From CAWCUU01 sp963798855 (GTDB lineage: Bacteria; Gemmatimonadota; Gemmatimonadetes; Longimicrobiales; RSA9): 64,000 bases of DNA. The position numbers and the translations under genes were made by a program. The notes below the pieces were generated by a model that saw only the letters and a program-made list of their open reading frames with translations, searched no databases and was not told the origin of the DNA. This document shows, piece by piece, positions 1-8,185 of the stretch; positions within the stretch are counted from its first letter, which is position 1, and the number at the start of each line of letters is the position of its first letter. The stretch spans positions 1,612,001 to 1,676,000 of the forward strand of contig CAWCUU010000001.1 in the NCBI GenBank assembly GCA_963798855.1, in the 5' to 3' direction.

Positions 1-711
1 CCAGCCGACCTCCCCCTCCAGCACCTGCACCTCGACGCGGATCGGGTCGAGGTCCACGACCGTCACGACCGGGTCGCCCTGGCGCACCCACTGCCCCGGC
101 ACCACCTCGAGGGATGCGACGCGGCCCGCGAACGGCGCGGTGATCGTCGTACGAGACAGATCGAGCCGCGCCCGCTCGAGCTGCACCTCGGCCGCCTCCA
201 GACCGCTCTGCGCGCGCGCGACCCGTTCGCGCTCCGCGCGCACGGAGGCGTCCTCGATGCGGTCGTCGAATAGAGTCTTCTCGCGGTAGCTCGCCTTGGC
301 CTGGTCGAGCTGCGCCTGCGCCTGCCGCACGCCCAGGGCGTACTCCGCCGTGTCGAGCTGCACGAGCGCCGAACCGGCGCCGACCGGCTGCCCCTCCCGG
401 ACCGCGGCCGCGGCCACCGGCCCGTCCACGCGCGCGAGCAGCTTCGTCTCGCGGTACGGAGCGGCCTCGCCGGAGGCCGTCACGGACAGTACGAGCGTGT
501 CCTTCACGACCTTCGCGCCTTCCACGGGAATCGGCACGTCGGTCGAGAACGCGCTCGTAGCGGAGACCGCGACGCCCGACGTGTCCGGCTGCGCGGCGTC
601 GCCGTCGTCGGCGTTCGAGGCGTGGATGCGCGCGTACATGCCGGCAGCCAGCACGCCCAGCAAGGCGACCGACACGGCGCCGGTGATGAGGGAGCGGCGG
701 CTGACTCTCAT
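1..711 (-). CDS. RND efflux membrane-fusion protein (HlyD/AcrA type), N-terminal part
   Basis: Periplasmic adaptor of a tripartite efflux pump, linking an inner-membrane RND transporter to an outer-membrane channel. The minus-strand frame runs off the left edge, so only about 237 N-terminal residues are present. A basic start (MRVSRRS) leads into a hydrophobic anchor of about 20 residues. A lipoyl-like half follows (EGQPVGAGSALVQLDTAEY), then an alpha-hairpin rich in Q, A, R and E (about residues 125-175), then the second lipoyl half (TTITAPFAGRVASLEVVPGQ). These are the usual order and motifs of the family. An in-frame upstream ATG at 723 would add four residues; neither start has a strong Shine-Dalgarno, and I chose 711 for its signal-like N-terminus. 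The substrate cannot be told. Its transporter should lie to the left of the window. Confidence 0.9.
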   Translation of the reverse strand, partial: MRVSRRSLITGAVSVALLGVLAAGMYARIHASNADDGDAAQPDTSGVAVSATSAFSTDVPIPVEGAKVVKDTLVLSVTASGEAAPYRETKLLARVDGPVAAAAVREGQPVGAGSALVQLDTAEYALGVRQAQAQLDQAKASYREKTLFDDRIEDASVRAERERVARAQSGLEAAEVQLERARLDLSRTTITAPFAGRVASLEVVPGQWVRQGDPVVTVVDLDPIRVEVQVLEGEVGW

Positions 712-723
712 GCGCTGAACCAT

Positions 724-1194
724 TCGCGGGGGGCTCGGCTCCACGGTCAATCCCGAGACGGCGGAGACCGCGCTGGCGTTGCCTGGTGCGAACAACTATA
801 AGTACAGTAGCGCCCCGGACCGCGAATGCACAACCGGCGCCGGACCTGGCCGAGTGCAGGGCGCCACTCCAATCCTGCCCGGGACGCCGAAGCGGGCTCG
901 GCGCAGTTGGGCCGCGGCCGGCGCTTCGGTGGCAACCGCCGGACTCCCGGCGCCTCGTACGCCGCTCGAATCCAAGTTATAGCCGAAGTGTCCGGCACTC
1001 CACCCGCTGCAATGTGCGAGGTCCTGCCGGCTGCAGGAAACCCGACGGATCGGGCGGATTCCCACCGGATTCGTCGGGTCCGATACCTCATGTATAGGGC
1101 GTTTCTGCCAATGCGCGACCGCGGCCGCGTGCGCATCGTGGAGCATTCCGGGTCCGTGCCGACCCGGCGTGACGGTGTTAGCTGGAGACGCCGC
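724..1194. other. Intergenic region between divergent genes
   Basis: No convincing gene is present; the long open frames here are low-complexity GC artefacts. It separates the leftward efflux gene from the rightward regulator-like gene, so it should hold divergent promoters. A TATAGT hexamer on the minus strand (795-800) is a possible -10 for the efflux gene but has no good -35 partner. A palindrome lies at 1041-1078. Confidence 0.5.
1041..1078. repeat. Palindromic intergenic repeat, copy 1
   Basis: An 11-bp stem (1041-1051 with 1068-1078, one G.T wobble) surrounds a 16-nt loop. The core ACGGATCGGGCGG...CCGGAT is shared with the palindrome at 1880-1905. The two copies bracket the frameshifted gene at 1195-1873. 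Confidence 0.55.
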
Positions 1195-1873
1195 ATGACG
1201 GAACCCCACCTTCTTCGCTATCCCTGGACGACGCCCGAGCCGCTCGAACCAAGCCGGCTCAGCGGGCTGGAGATCCCGAACCCTTTGTTCCTGGTCCCGG
1301 TCGCCGTGAACCAGTCCGGCGAAGACGCTGGCATAGGCGCCCTGGGGCGGCGGCTGCGGTTGGCGTACCCGTCCATACCGCTCGTGCTCTGGTGTCGCGA
1401 CACGGATGCGAGCCCGGCGCTGCTCCACCGCCTTGACCGGATCGGCGCGGCGCACGGCATCCGCGGGACAGTCGTCGGGGATCGACTCCATCCAGACGCG
1501 CTGCGCGAACAGCTCACCGACCCGACGGGACTCGGCCACGACGTCCTCCAGTGGCTGCTGGACACTGGCATCGTGACGCGTGAAGAGGCGGACGGAGTGA
1601 TCCAGAGACTGGTTCAGGAGACGGAACGGGATCGCACCCTGAAGCGGATCCGCTCGCACCTGCGCCGTGCGGCTGCGTGTGGGCCTCTACCTGCAGCGTC
1701 GTCACCGCACGCCGGCTGACGATGTCGCCTTCGAGCTCGGCTTCACGCCGGAGGGCCTTCGGAAGCACGTCGAGTCGGCGTTCGGCTTGCCGCCCGGCAA
1801 GGTGCAGCGACTCCTCGGAATCGCCCCGCTACTCGCCCGGTGGAGCGTCCTCGAGGGGGTCCTGCGGGATTGA
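1195..1873 (+). pseudogene. Receiver-like/HTH regulator-like protein, frameshifted
   Basis: Starts at ATG 1195 with GGAG seven bases upstream. Residues about 20-120 look like a degenerate receiver-type fold (FLVPVAVNQS, SIPLVLWCRD, GIRGTVVGDRLHPDALREQL) without an obvious phosphoacceptor Asp. The C-terminal part (RRHRTPADDVAFELGFTPEG) resembles one helix-turn-helix of an AraC-type domain. The frame breaks near 1650-1675: the first frame (to about 1660) and the second (ending in the stop at 1873) join smoothly as one protein of about 225 residues if one base is removed. It is either a frameshift mutation or a sequencing insertion. I recognise the general architecture, not a named family. The target is unknown. 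Confidence 0.55.
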
Positions 1874-1879
1874 ACCAAC

Positions 1880-1905
1880 GGATCGGGCGGGATCCCGCCG
1901 GATCC
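1880..1905. repeat. Palindromic intergenic repeat, copy 2
   Basis: A 26-bp near-perfect palindrome (GGATCGGGCGGGATCCCGCC + GGATCC, one mismatch). It shares its core with the repeat at 1041-1078 and sits seven bases after the stop at 1873. It could act as a terminator stem, but no T-run follows, and the propeller gene starts at 1919. Confidence 0.55.
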
Positions 1906-1918
1906 GGGGCTTGAGTCC

Positions 1919-3013
1919 GTGCCGTTTGTAACCAGGCGCCCCAGATACAAGATCCTCACGCTCCGGGTCTGGGCGACACTCTTGGTGTCGGCGTGCACGA
2001 GCGAAGGTCCGCAGGACACAGGGATCAGCGACCGGGTTGCGCTGACCGGCACGGTGGAACCCGTGCCGTTCACCACGACACCTGCCATCGCGCTCCTTGG
2101 CGACCGCGCCTGCATGATCGACTCCTACGCGAAGCAGGTGTTCTGCGCCGGCCCCACCGGTGGGGATACGGCTCGCTATGGCGGCGAGGGCAAGGGGCCT
2201 GGCGAGTTCACCGTCCCCATTGACGTCGTTCCCCTCGGTGGCGGTGGTCTGGGGGTCCTCGATTTCGCGCTGCAACGGTTCACGGCCTTTCGCGCCGACG
2301 GGGCCGTCAATGCGACGATCCATTTCGACGCGACTCCCTGGCCAGTCCTCGGCGAGGAGGACTCGCTCATTGCCCTGGTGGCCCGGACACTCGGTCCCGG
2401 GCAGATGGAGAACCGTAACGTCGAGGTGTTCTGGTTCTACCCGCGTCGGGGCGTGCTTCGGCGACTGCGCTTGAGCGTCCCCAATGCGGACCTGTCACGC
2501 CCCCTGTTGCGCGGCGCGTGGTCGTCTCGTCGCGGCTTCGTCTTTACGGCGTTGCCATATACGCTCGTTCGCTTCTCCGCCGATGGGCGCTATCTCGGCA
2601 AGCTCACGCCGGAGCATTACGAGCCCGAGTTGCCGAACAGTCGCGACGTGGAGGACCATGTCCGGGCGATGAAGCGTCTCTTCGGAACCAGGCCGAGCGC
2701 CGCCGACGTCCGGAGCTTCCGAGAAACCCCGAAAGCGGGGATCCACCCGGGCGCGCGTTTCACCGCGGATGGGCTTCTCTGGATCGCCACCACCCGAAAC
2801 GACGCTCGCCGCTCCTACCTGGACGTCTTCGACGGCGGCAGTCGATACATCGGAAGCATCGCCGTTCGTGACCGATTGATGGCCTTCGACGTCGTAGGGC
2901 GCACCCTTGCGGTGCTGGTCGAGCGCGTGATGCCGGCCGCCGACGGGATCCGCGACCTCGCCATCGACTGGTACGATGTGGGTGCGTGGGTTTCGAAGAC
3001 CGTCCCTCACTGA
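1919..3013 (+). CDS. 6-bladed beta-propeller lipoprotein
   Basis: A 364-residue secreted lipoprotein. The N-terminus has a basic stretch (RRPRYK), a hydrophobic core and a lipobox (LVSAC, Cys at about residue 26). The body carries propeller-type repeats, including GPTGGDTARYGGEGKGPGEF (the 'G.GPGEF' motif typical of 6-bladed propeller proteins), FRADGAVNATIHFD and FSADGRYLGKL. The family is common in Gemmatimonadota and Bacteroidota; the ligand is unknown. The start is GTG 1919 with no clear Shine-Dalgarno, chosen because it gives a complete lipoprotein signal. It ends seven bases before the convergent toxin gene. A second member lies at 55035-56234. Confidence 0.8.
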   Translation: MPFVTRRPRYKILTLRVWATLLVSACTSEGPQDTGISDRVALTGTVEPVPFTTTPAIALLGDRACMIDSYAKQVFCAGPTGGDTARYGGEGKGPGEFTVPIDVVPLGGGGLGVLDFALQRFTAFRADGAVNATIHFDATPWPVLGEEDSLIALVARTLGPGQMENRNVEVFWFYPRRGVLRRLRLSVPNADLSRPLLRGAWSSRRGFVFTALPYTLVRFSADGRYLGKLTPEHYEPELPNSRDVEDHVRAMKRLFGTRPSAADVRSFRETPKAGIHPGARFTADGLLWIATTRNDARRSYLDVFDGGSRYIGSIAVRDRLMAFDVVGRTLAVLVERVMPAADGIRDLAIDWYDVGAWVSKTVPH

Positions 3014-3020
3014 CTGGAGA

Positions 3021-3404
3021 TCACGCCTCGAGCTCCGCCACCAGAAGGCGATGGTGCTCGCGCATGCGCCGGTCCAGCGTGCACAGCGGCGCACGCCGCG
3101 CCGAGCTGTGCGCGGCGATGAGGCGATCGAACGGGTCGGGCGTCCACGCCAGAGGCACGGCGTGCTCGACCAGCGCGACGAGCGGGACCTCATCGACCAC
3201 GAACCGAGCGTCGGCGCCGATCGCGCCCATGAGCTCCGGCAGCCGCGCCTCCAGCCGACCGACCTCGGCGAGAAAGGCGATCTCGAGAAAGGACACGGGC
3301 GAGATCCCCCACGGACGATAGCGCTCCAGCCACGGGAACTCCTGCATCCGCGGCACGTCGAGCAGGGCCCAGATCAGGAAGTGTGTGTCGAACAGCAGCT
3401 TCAC
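3021..3404 (-). CDS. vapC: Type II toxin, PIN-domain ribonuclease (VapC-like)
   Basis: A PIN-domain endoribonuclease of 127 residues, the normal VapC length. The acidic active-site pattern is visible: D6 in LLFDTHFLIW, a Glu in SFLEIAFLAE, and the Asp-rich segment DPFDRLIAAHS, followed by LCTLDRRM near the C-terminus. The start is GTG 3404, which overlaps the antitoxin stop (GTGA), so the pair is translationally coupled. It should cleave RNA when free and be neutralised by the product of 3401-3664. It is convergent with the propeller gene. Confidence 0.9.
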   Translation of the reverse strand: MKLLFDTHFLIWALLDVPRMQEFPWLERYRPWGISPVSFLEIAFLAEVGRLEARLPELMGAIGADARFVVDEVPLVALVEHAVPLAWTPDPFDRLIAAHSSARRAPLCTLDRRMREHHRLLVAELEA

Positions 3405-3664
3405 CGCGCCTCGTCCTCATCTCGCGGCACCAGCTCGCCGTCCGCGCCCCGGTCCCACCCCCACGCGTCCGCTCGCTCGGCATCCGGGACGCGCAACAGC
3501 GCCCCGTAGCTCGGGCGCTCGCCCGGCGTCGCCTCGGCCGGCTCCTCGCGCCGCAGGACGATCCGCCAGCCGTGCCGCTCGATCATCACCGTCGCGCCGG
3601 CCGCCACCTCGTCGAGGATGCGGAACCAGTTCCGCCGCGCCTCGCTGGCCGTGATTCGTTTCAT
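3401..3664 (-). CDS. Phd/YefM-type antitoxin
   Basis: An 87-residue antitoxin. The N-terminus MKRITASEARRNWFRILDEV is the typical Phd/YefM DNA-binding fold. The acidic C-terminus (RADAWGWDRGADGELV and beyond) would wrap the toxin. I chose ATG 3664 rather than the longer frame because the homology begins there and a clear promoter places the transcript start at this codon. The gene overlaps the toxin start by four bases. It probably represses its own promoter through the TGTACA sites at 3666-3678. Confidence 0.88.
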   Translation of the reverse strand: MKRITASEARRNWFRILDEVAAGATVMIERHGWRIVLRREEPAEATPGERPSYGALLRVPDAERADAWGWDRGADGELVPRDEDEAR

Positions 3665-3665
3665 A

Positions 3666-3699
3666 TGTACATTGTACAAGTTTGATCGGACGGATGCAA
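3666..3699 (-). promoter_or_regulatory. Promoter and candidate operator of the toxin-antitoxin operon
   Basis: Reading the minus strand, -35 TTGCAT (3699-3694), a 17-base spacer, -10 TACAAT (3676-3671), then ATG at 3664. That puts the expected transcript start on or next to the start codon, so the mRNA should be leaderless. Two TGTACA palindromes one base apart (3666-3671 and 3673-3678) overlap the -10 and form a natural operator for antitoxin autoregulation. The sequence is direct evidence; the function is inferred. Confidence 0.7.
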
Positions 3700-3788
3700 G
3701 CAGTCGCGGGCGAGCGCGGGGGCGGGGCGCGACCGCGACGGGTACTGCAGTTGGCTGCGGCCGGGCCTGTTGCCGCGGCTGCATCGGG

Positions 3789-5759
3789 TCAGACCGCCTT
3801 GCCCGCCCGCTCCGCGACCATCAGCGCCATCGCCATGGCCGTGACCTGTGGGGGCACGCCGACCGAAGTCGGGAACAGCGACGTATCGCAGACGTACACG
3901 TCCGGCTCGCTCCACAGCCGGCCATCCGGCCTGCATGGGCCCCGCCCGGACTCGGGCGCGATCGGGCAGCTCCCCTGCGGATGGACGGAGTTGAGCGACA
4001 GGCGGTGCGGCGTGTCGCGAGCACGATCGAGCGCCGTCGTCAGCTCCGCCTCCGAGCGCACGTCCGGCGCGTCCGCGTACGGCAGAACGACGCGCTCGGC
4101 GCCCGCGGCGAAGTAGAGGCGGGCGAGCGCGGCGATGCCGCGACGGAGCTCCGCCAGATCGGGCCGATCGGGCCAGTAGCTCGCGAGCGGACGGCCCCGG
4201 CGGTCGGCGCGGACGGTACCGCGCGTCTCGTCGTGGAGCACGACGGCCGCCAATGCGGCGCGAGGCAGCTCGAGCATGCGTGCGCGGTGCTCGTGCCCGA
4301 GACCCGGCACGACGGCCGCCGACAGCGCCGGCGTGCTGGCGCTGGCAATGACGACGAAGCCGTCACGCCCGGTCTCCATGAACGACGCGAACTCCTCGAG
4401 CACGACGGACTGCGGCAGCCCGCGCCACGCCTCGACGCGCTCCGGGAACACCGCGCCGATGACGGCGGACGGGTGCAGCCGCAGCCCGCGCCCGACCAGC
4501 GGTCCACCGAGCCCGCTGCGCCGGAGCAGCGCCGGCGTCTCGAGCGCGCCCGTGGCGACGAGCACGATCTCGGCCTCCATGACCGCATGGCGTCCCGAGG
4601 GGCGGCCGTCGGGCCCGGCGAGGCGGCAGACGACGCGACGTCGCCCTGGCGAGCCCTCGATGCGCTCCGCCCGGGCGTGCGTCAGGATCCGCGCGCCGGC
4701 GTCGACCGCCATGGGGATCCACGTCAGCGCCGCGTTGCTCTTCCGGTTGTACGCGCAGCCGATCATGCAGTAGCCGCAGCCGCTGCACTCGACGCGGTTG
4801 TGGTGCGCGACGCGGTAGCGCCAGCCGAGCGCGTCGGCGCCTCGGCGCAGCGCCGCGTTGTTCGCGTTGATCCGGTCGTCGGGGATGCGCACCGCGCCTA
4901 GCGCGGCGAACGCGCGGCGGACGAGGCGGTCGAGATCATTGTCGGCGATGTCGAAGCCGTGCTCCGCCCGCCAGCGCGCGATGATGGCGGGCGGCGGCTC
5001 GTACACGAGGCCCGTGTTGTGCAGCGTCGACCCGCCGAGGCCCCTCCCCTGCAGGATGCCGATCGCCTTGTCGCGCGTGGCACGCAGCCCCGCCTCCTCG
5101 TAGAGCAGCGGCAGCATCTCGAGCGTGCGCTGCGTGAAATGGGTCTCCGTGACCCACGCGCCGGCCTCGACGGCGACGGCGTCGACGCCGAGCTGGGCGA
5201 GTCGAGCCAGAGCCGCGGCGCCGCCCGCGCCGGTTCCGATCACGCAGGCCTGCACGCGCAGCCGCAGATCCGAGGTCAGCTCGCAGCCGTGGATCCTGCC
5301 GGCCGCGTAGGCACTCGCCGCCGCGGACCCGGAGGCGGCAATGGGCTCGCCGGATCCCGAGCGCCGGCTCGAGGGTGCGGACAGGACGCGCACCGGTACG
5401 CGACCGAGCCACGGACCGTCGTAGCCGACGTCGCCCCACGAGTTCTCCGAACCGTAGTACGCGAGCGCCGACAGCGTCTTCAGGGCGACGACGGCGCGGC
5501 GACGCACCGGCAGGGCGCTGTCCGCCCACGCGCGCAGCGTTCGCTCGCGCGTCTCCAGCGGCAGGTCCGCGAAGCGCAGCAGGCGACCGGTGAGCAGCGG
5601 AGCGCCGCGGTCCAGGAGCACCAGCAACGCGCGGAGCTGAAGCCGATCGAGCGGTCGCAAGCGCGCGATCAGCGGCTCGACGCCGGCGATGTGCGACTCC
5701 CGCACCGGCGAGCCCAGCAGCGCCTCACCCGCCGCCGCAAGCGTGCGTCGCTCGCGCAC
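3789..5759 (-). CDS. FAD-dependent GMC oxidoreductase (long-chain alcohol/cholesterol oxidase-like)
   Basis: A flavoenzyme of 656 residues that would oxidise an alcohol using FAD. An N-terminal helical segment of about 130 residues resembles the extra domain of long-chain alcohol oxidase-like proteins. The dinucleotide-binding motif VIGTGAGGAAAL follows, then QGRGLGGSTLHNTG (GMC signature). The Cys-rich stretch ECSGCGYCMIGCAYNRKSN could hold a disulfide or metal. The C-terminus has HPQGSCPIA and PQVTAMAMALMVAERAG. The catalytic His is probably in HPQGS. The start is GTG 5759 (no strong Shine-Dalgarno). It lies 29 bases downstream of the lipoprotein gene and is probably co-transcribed with it. 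The substrate is not deducible. Confidence 0.85.
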   Translation of the reverse strand: MRERRTLAAAGEALLGSPVRESHIAGVEPLIARLRPLDRLQLRALLVLLDRGAPLLTGRLLRFADLPLETRERTLRAWADSALPVRRRAVVALKTLSALAYYGSENSWGDVGYDGPWLGRVPVRVLSAPSSRRSGSGEPIAASGSAAASAYAAGRIHGCELTSDLRLRVQACVIGTGAGGAAALARLAQLGVDAVAVEAGAWVTETHFTQRTLEMLPLLYEEAGLRATRDKAIGILQGRGLGGSTLHNTGLVYEPPPAIIARWRAEHGFDIADNDLDRLVRRAFAALGAVRIPDDRINANNAALRRGADALGWRYRVAHHNRVECSGCGYCMIGCAYNRKSNAALTWIPMAVDAGARILTHARAERIEGSPGRRRVVCRLAGPDGRPSGRHAVMEAEIVLVATGALETPALLRRSGLGGPLVGRGLRLHPSAVIGAVFPERVEAWRGLPQSVVLEEFASFMETGRDGFVVIASASTPALSAAVVPGLGHEHRARMLELPRAALAAVVLHDETRGTVRADRRGRPLASYWPDRPDLAELRRGIAALARLYFAAGAERVVLPYADAPDVRSEAELTTALDRARDTPHRLSLNSVHPQGSCPIAPESGRGPCRPDGRLWSEPDVYVCDTSLFPTSVGVPPQVTAMAMALMVAERAGKAV

Positions 5760-5788
5760 GCCGAGGAGCGATCCGATGAAGATATCCT

Positions 5789-6523
5789 CTACTCGTCCCT
5801 CGCGTCCTCGAGGCCGTCGGCGAGGCTGCGGGTCACGCGATCGGCGGCGAAGTCGGCGAGGAGCTCGAGCTCGCGCTGGACCTCCTCGGTCGACATCGAG
5901 GCGAGCGCGATGGCTGTGACGGCGTTGCCGACGGAGCGGTCGGGAGAGCTGAAGACGACCGGCCGGACGGGGTCGGTGGCGCGGACCCGGTCCTTCCAGA
6001 TGCGACGGCCGGTGCCGCCGTCGAGGATCGCGACCTCAGCGTCGATCAGGAAGTAAGCGGCGGAGGTCCACGAGCTGGCGACGATGCCATAGCGCTGCAC
6101 CCGGACCTCGATCTCGAAGTCGGAGCCGGAGCGCGCGTTCTCCGCCGGGGCCGGAACGGGAGTGGCGCGGAGCTGGCGGGCGCCGTCGCGCAGGATGCGC
6201 TCGCTCATGCGGGCGGGCACGTCGACCGCCGAGGCCGCCCGGTCGAGTCGGGCGCGCATGTCCCTCGCGCTCGCCTCGCGTGCGATCTCGCTGGAAACGC
6301 GCAGCACGGCCCGGACGGGATCGTCGCCGTCCACGTGCAGGCGCATTCCGCTGAGGATCTCCGGATACGCCGGGGCGATCGTGGCGGCGGAGAGCGTTCT
6401 GCCGCGAAAGTCGTACTCCCCGAGGTGCTGTGCGTGGGAGCAAGCCGAGAGGAGGGGGAGAGTGGCGAGCAGCATGACCGCGCCCGTCGGGCGGGTCCGG
6501 TCCGGTCGGCGTCGACCGCGCAT
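5789..6523 (-). CDS. Lipoprotein of unknown function (LPS-assembly/ABC-type auxiliary-like)
   Basis: A 244-residue lipoprotein. ATG 6523 has AAGGAG seven bases upstream and gives a signal with lipobox LLSAC (Cys about residue 26), so I rejected the longer frame. The body alternates beta and alpha segments and has no catalytic motif I recognise; its length and the MRLHVDGDDPVRAVL region recall outer-membrane auxiliary lipoproteins, but that is weak. It is upstream of the GMC oxidase, with a 29-base gap, in the same operon. Confidence 0.6.
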   Translation of the reverse strand: MRGRRRPDRTRPTGAVMLLATLPLLSACSHAQHLGEYDFRGRTLSAATIAPAYPEILSGMRLHVDGDDPVRAVLRVSSEIAREASARDMRARLDRAASAVDVPARMSERILRDGARQLRATPVPAPAENARSGSDFEIEVRVQRYGIVASSWTSAAYFLIDAEVAILDGGTGRRIWKDRVRATDPVRPVVFSSPDRSVGNAVTAIALASMSTEEVQRELELLADFAADRVTRSLADGLEDARDE

Positions 6524-6638
6524 GATGGCGCTCCTTTGTGTGCGGATCGCACGGGGAGGTGCCTTCCAGTACGCCGGGCGCCACCCTCGGGTTCCCCGGC
6601 TGCTGCGCCTCCCTGGCCGTGTCGTCCGTACTCCAGCC

Positions 6639-6706
6639 CTCGCAGGCTTCACTCCGCCGGCGTACGATTCAGCTCGCAGGCTTCACTCCGCCGGCGTACG
6701 ATTCAG
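6639..6706. repeat. 34-bp perfect tandem duplication at the 3' end of a small gene
   Basis: Two identical 34-bp units (6639-6672 and 6673-6706) start with CTCGCAGGCTTCACTCCGCC. The unit encodes the last residues and stop of the small gene at 6683-6940, so the gene's 3' end has been copied downstream of itself without changing the protein. Confidence 0.9.
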
Positions 6707-6940
6707 CGCCTCCCTCAGCCGTTCGATCTCGATGCGTTCGCGCTCGTGCTGTCGTAGCAGCACGCTGACTTCGTCGTCGCGGCCGAGCTCCTCGCAGTCG
6801 GCGATCCGTTGTCGATAGCGGGCGAGGGCGTCCAACCGGTCGGCCAGCTCGCGCTCGAGGGGGTGCTCCGCGGAGTCGGTGTCGTCCGCATGTTCCCAGA
6901 AGGAATCGACGCCCAGACGGGCGGGCCGTTGATCCGCCAT
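6683..6940 (-). CDS. Small coiled-coil protein of unknown function
   Basis: An 85-residue soluble protein. ATG 6940 has an excellent Shine-Dalgarno (AAAGGAGG, five bases before ATG), which decides the start against a longer frame. Residues about 30-80 are a charged helix (LADRLDALARYRQRIADCEE, then ERERIEIERLREALNR) that would form a coiled coil. I do not recognise a family. Its 3' end lies in the 34-bp tandem duplication. It follows the short-chain dehydrogenase gene but is separated from it by a terminator, so it probably has its own promoter. Confidence 0.7.
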   Translation of the reverse strand: MADQRPARLGVDSFWEHADDTDSAEHPLERELADRLDALARYRQRIADCEELGRDDEVSVLLRQHERERIEIERLREALNRTPAE

Positions 6941-6992
6941 GACAGCCTCCTTTGCGGCGGTCCCGGCTGGCTCACTTCGGGGCCAGACAGAC

Positions 6993-7030
6993 AAAAAAGG
7001 AGGGGCCCGGCCTCTGCTCGGCACGGGCCC
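6993..7030 (-). terminator. Rho-independent terminator
   Basis: On the minus strand, GGGCCCG (7030-7024) pairs with CGGGCCC (7009-7003) around a 14-base loop. CTCC and six T's (6998-6993) follow. It lies about 60 bases past the stop of the dehydrogenase gene (7091) and should end that transcript. Confidence 0.8.
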
Positions 7031-7090
7031 GCCGTGCGCTCCGGCAGAACGTGCAAGCCCCGTACCCGAACGCAGTTACGTCGCTTCGAA

Positions 7091-8185
7091 TCAGTCGCGC
7101 ATCCCAGCCGCAACCGCCGCAAGCACGCCGGCTGCGGCGCCAGCGAGAAGCCAGCCATGGTGCTTCGCGAGCGCGAGCTGTGGGCTTCGCGAACGCGCGC
7201 GGGCGTCGAAGTCGCCATGTGCGCCCCAGTCCTCCTCGTCATCGACGGGCTCGAAGAGGTTGACGGGCCGATCGGGACCGACCCGCTCGTCCGTCTGCTG
7301 CCCCTCGAAGGCGTTGCGCGCCAGGTAGCGGTCGAGGAACCAGGGCGCGAGACGCTGCCCCACAATGGTCTGCACGGTCGGCAGGCCGACCCAGATCTCC
7401 CGGCGCTTGTGCTCCGCCGCCCATACAATGGCGTCGGCCGCGACTTCCGGTTCGTAGATCGGTGGGACCGGCTGCGGATGGCCAGGCAGCCGGGTCTCGC
7501 ACCAATCGAACTGTGGCGTGTTGAGCCCCGGCAGGTGCACGACGGTGATATCGACGTCGATCCCGTCGTGAATGAACTCGGAGCGAATGGAGTCGATGAA
7601 GCCGACGATGCCGTGCTTCGCGCCGCAATACGGGGCCTGAAGCGGGATCGAGCGATACGAAAGCGCCGAGCCGACCTGCACGAGGGAGCCGCGGTTGCGC
7701 GCCGCCATCCGCTTGAGCGCGACCATCGCGCCGTAGACGGAGCCGAGGTAAGTCACCTCGGTGGCTCGCTTGAACTCGCGTGGAGTGATCTCGAGGAAAC
7801 GGGAGAAGATCGTGGTCATCGCGTTGTTGACCCAGACGTCGATCGGCCCGAGCTCGCGCTCGATCCGCTCCGCCGCGGCCTCGACCTGATCCGGATCCGC
7901 CACGTCCGTCGGGATCGGCAGCGGCACGCCGCCCAGCCGCTCGACGTCCTCGGCCGCGCCACGCAATCCGGCACGCCCGCGGGCTAGCAGGGCGACGGCG
8001 TCCCCTCGCGACGCAAAGCCCCGGACCGCCGCCCGGCCGACGCCGGCGGTCGCGCCCGTGACAACCACGACCCGGCGGCTGCCCCGCTCGTAACCCTCCC
8101 CGGGCCACTTCCCGAGATCTTCAGGGACCCCGCTACCATTTCCGTGCGTCGACCCCGACGCCTCGTCGCTGCTGGTGCGATCCAT
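7091..8185 (-). CDS. Short-chain dehydrogenase/reductase with C-terminal membrane helix
   Basis: An NAD(P)-dependent oxidoreductase of the classical SDR family. The Rossmann motif VTGATAGVGRAAV lies near residue 42, followed by a variant of NNAG (VNNAMTTIF), the catalytic Ser in VQVGSALSYRS and the YxxxK motif YCGAK. An extra C-terminal part of about 90 residues ends in a hydrophobic helix (GWLLAGAAAGVLAAVAAGM), so the enzyme is probably anchored to the membrane. I chose ATG 8185 (GAGAGG upstream) over 8209, which has no ribosome site. The sequence around the active site resembles 'SDR family' proteins next to stress genes in Gemmatimonadota; the substrate is unknown. Confidence 0.88.
   Translation of the reverse strand: MDRTSSDEASGSTHGNGSGVPEDLGKWPGEGYERGSRRVVVVTGATAGVGRAAVRGFASRGDAVALLARGRAGLRGAAEDVERLGGVPLPIPTDVADPDQVEAAAERIERELGPIDVWVNNAMTTIFSRFLEITPREFKRATEVTYLGSVYGAMVALKRMAARNRGSLVQVGSALSYRSIPLQAPYCGAKHGIVGFIDSIRSEFIHDGIDVDITVVHLPGLNTPQFDWCETRLPGHPQPVPPIYEPEVAADAIVWAAEHKRREIWVGLPTVQTIVGQRLAPWFLDRYLARNAFEGQQTDERVGPDRPVNLFEPVDDEEDWGAHGDFDARARSRSPQLALAKHHGWLLAGAAAGVLAAVAAGMRD

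Noticed and set aside
795..800. Promoter for the efflux gene
   Set aside because: TATAGT is a fair -10 but no -35 is found at 16-18 bases, so I did not list it as a feature.
3618..4901. 427-residue plus-strand frame
   Set aside because: Antisense shadow of the GMC oxidoreductase; no start site or motif.
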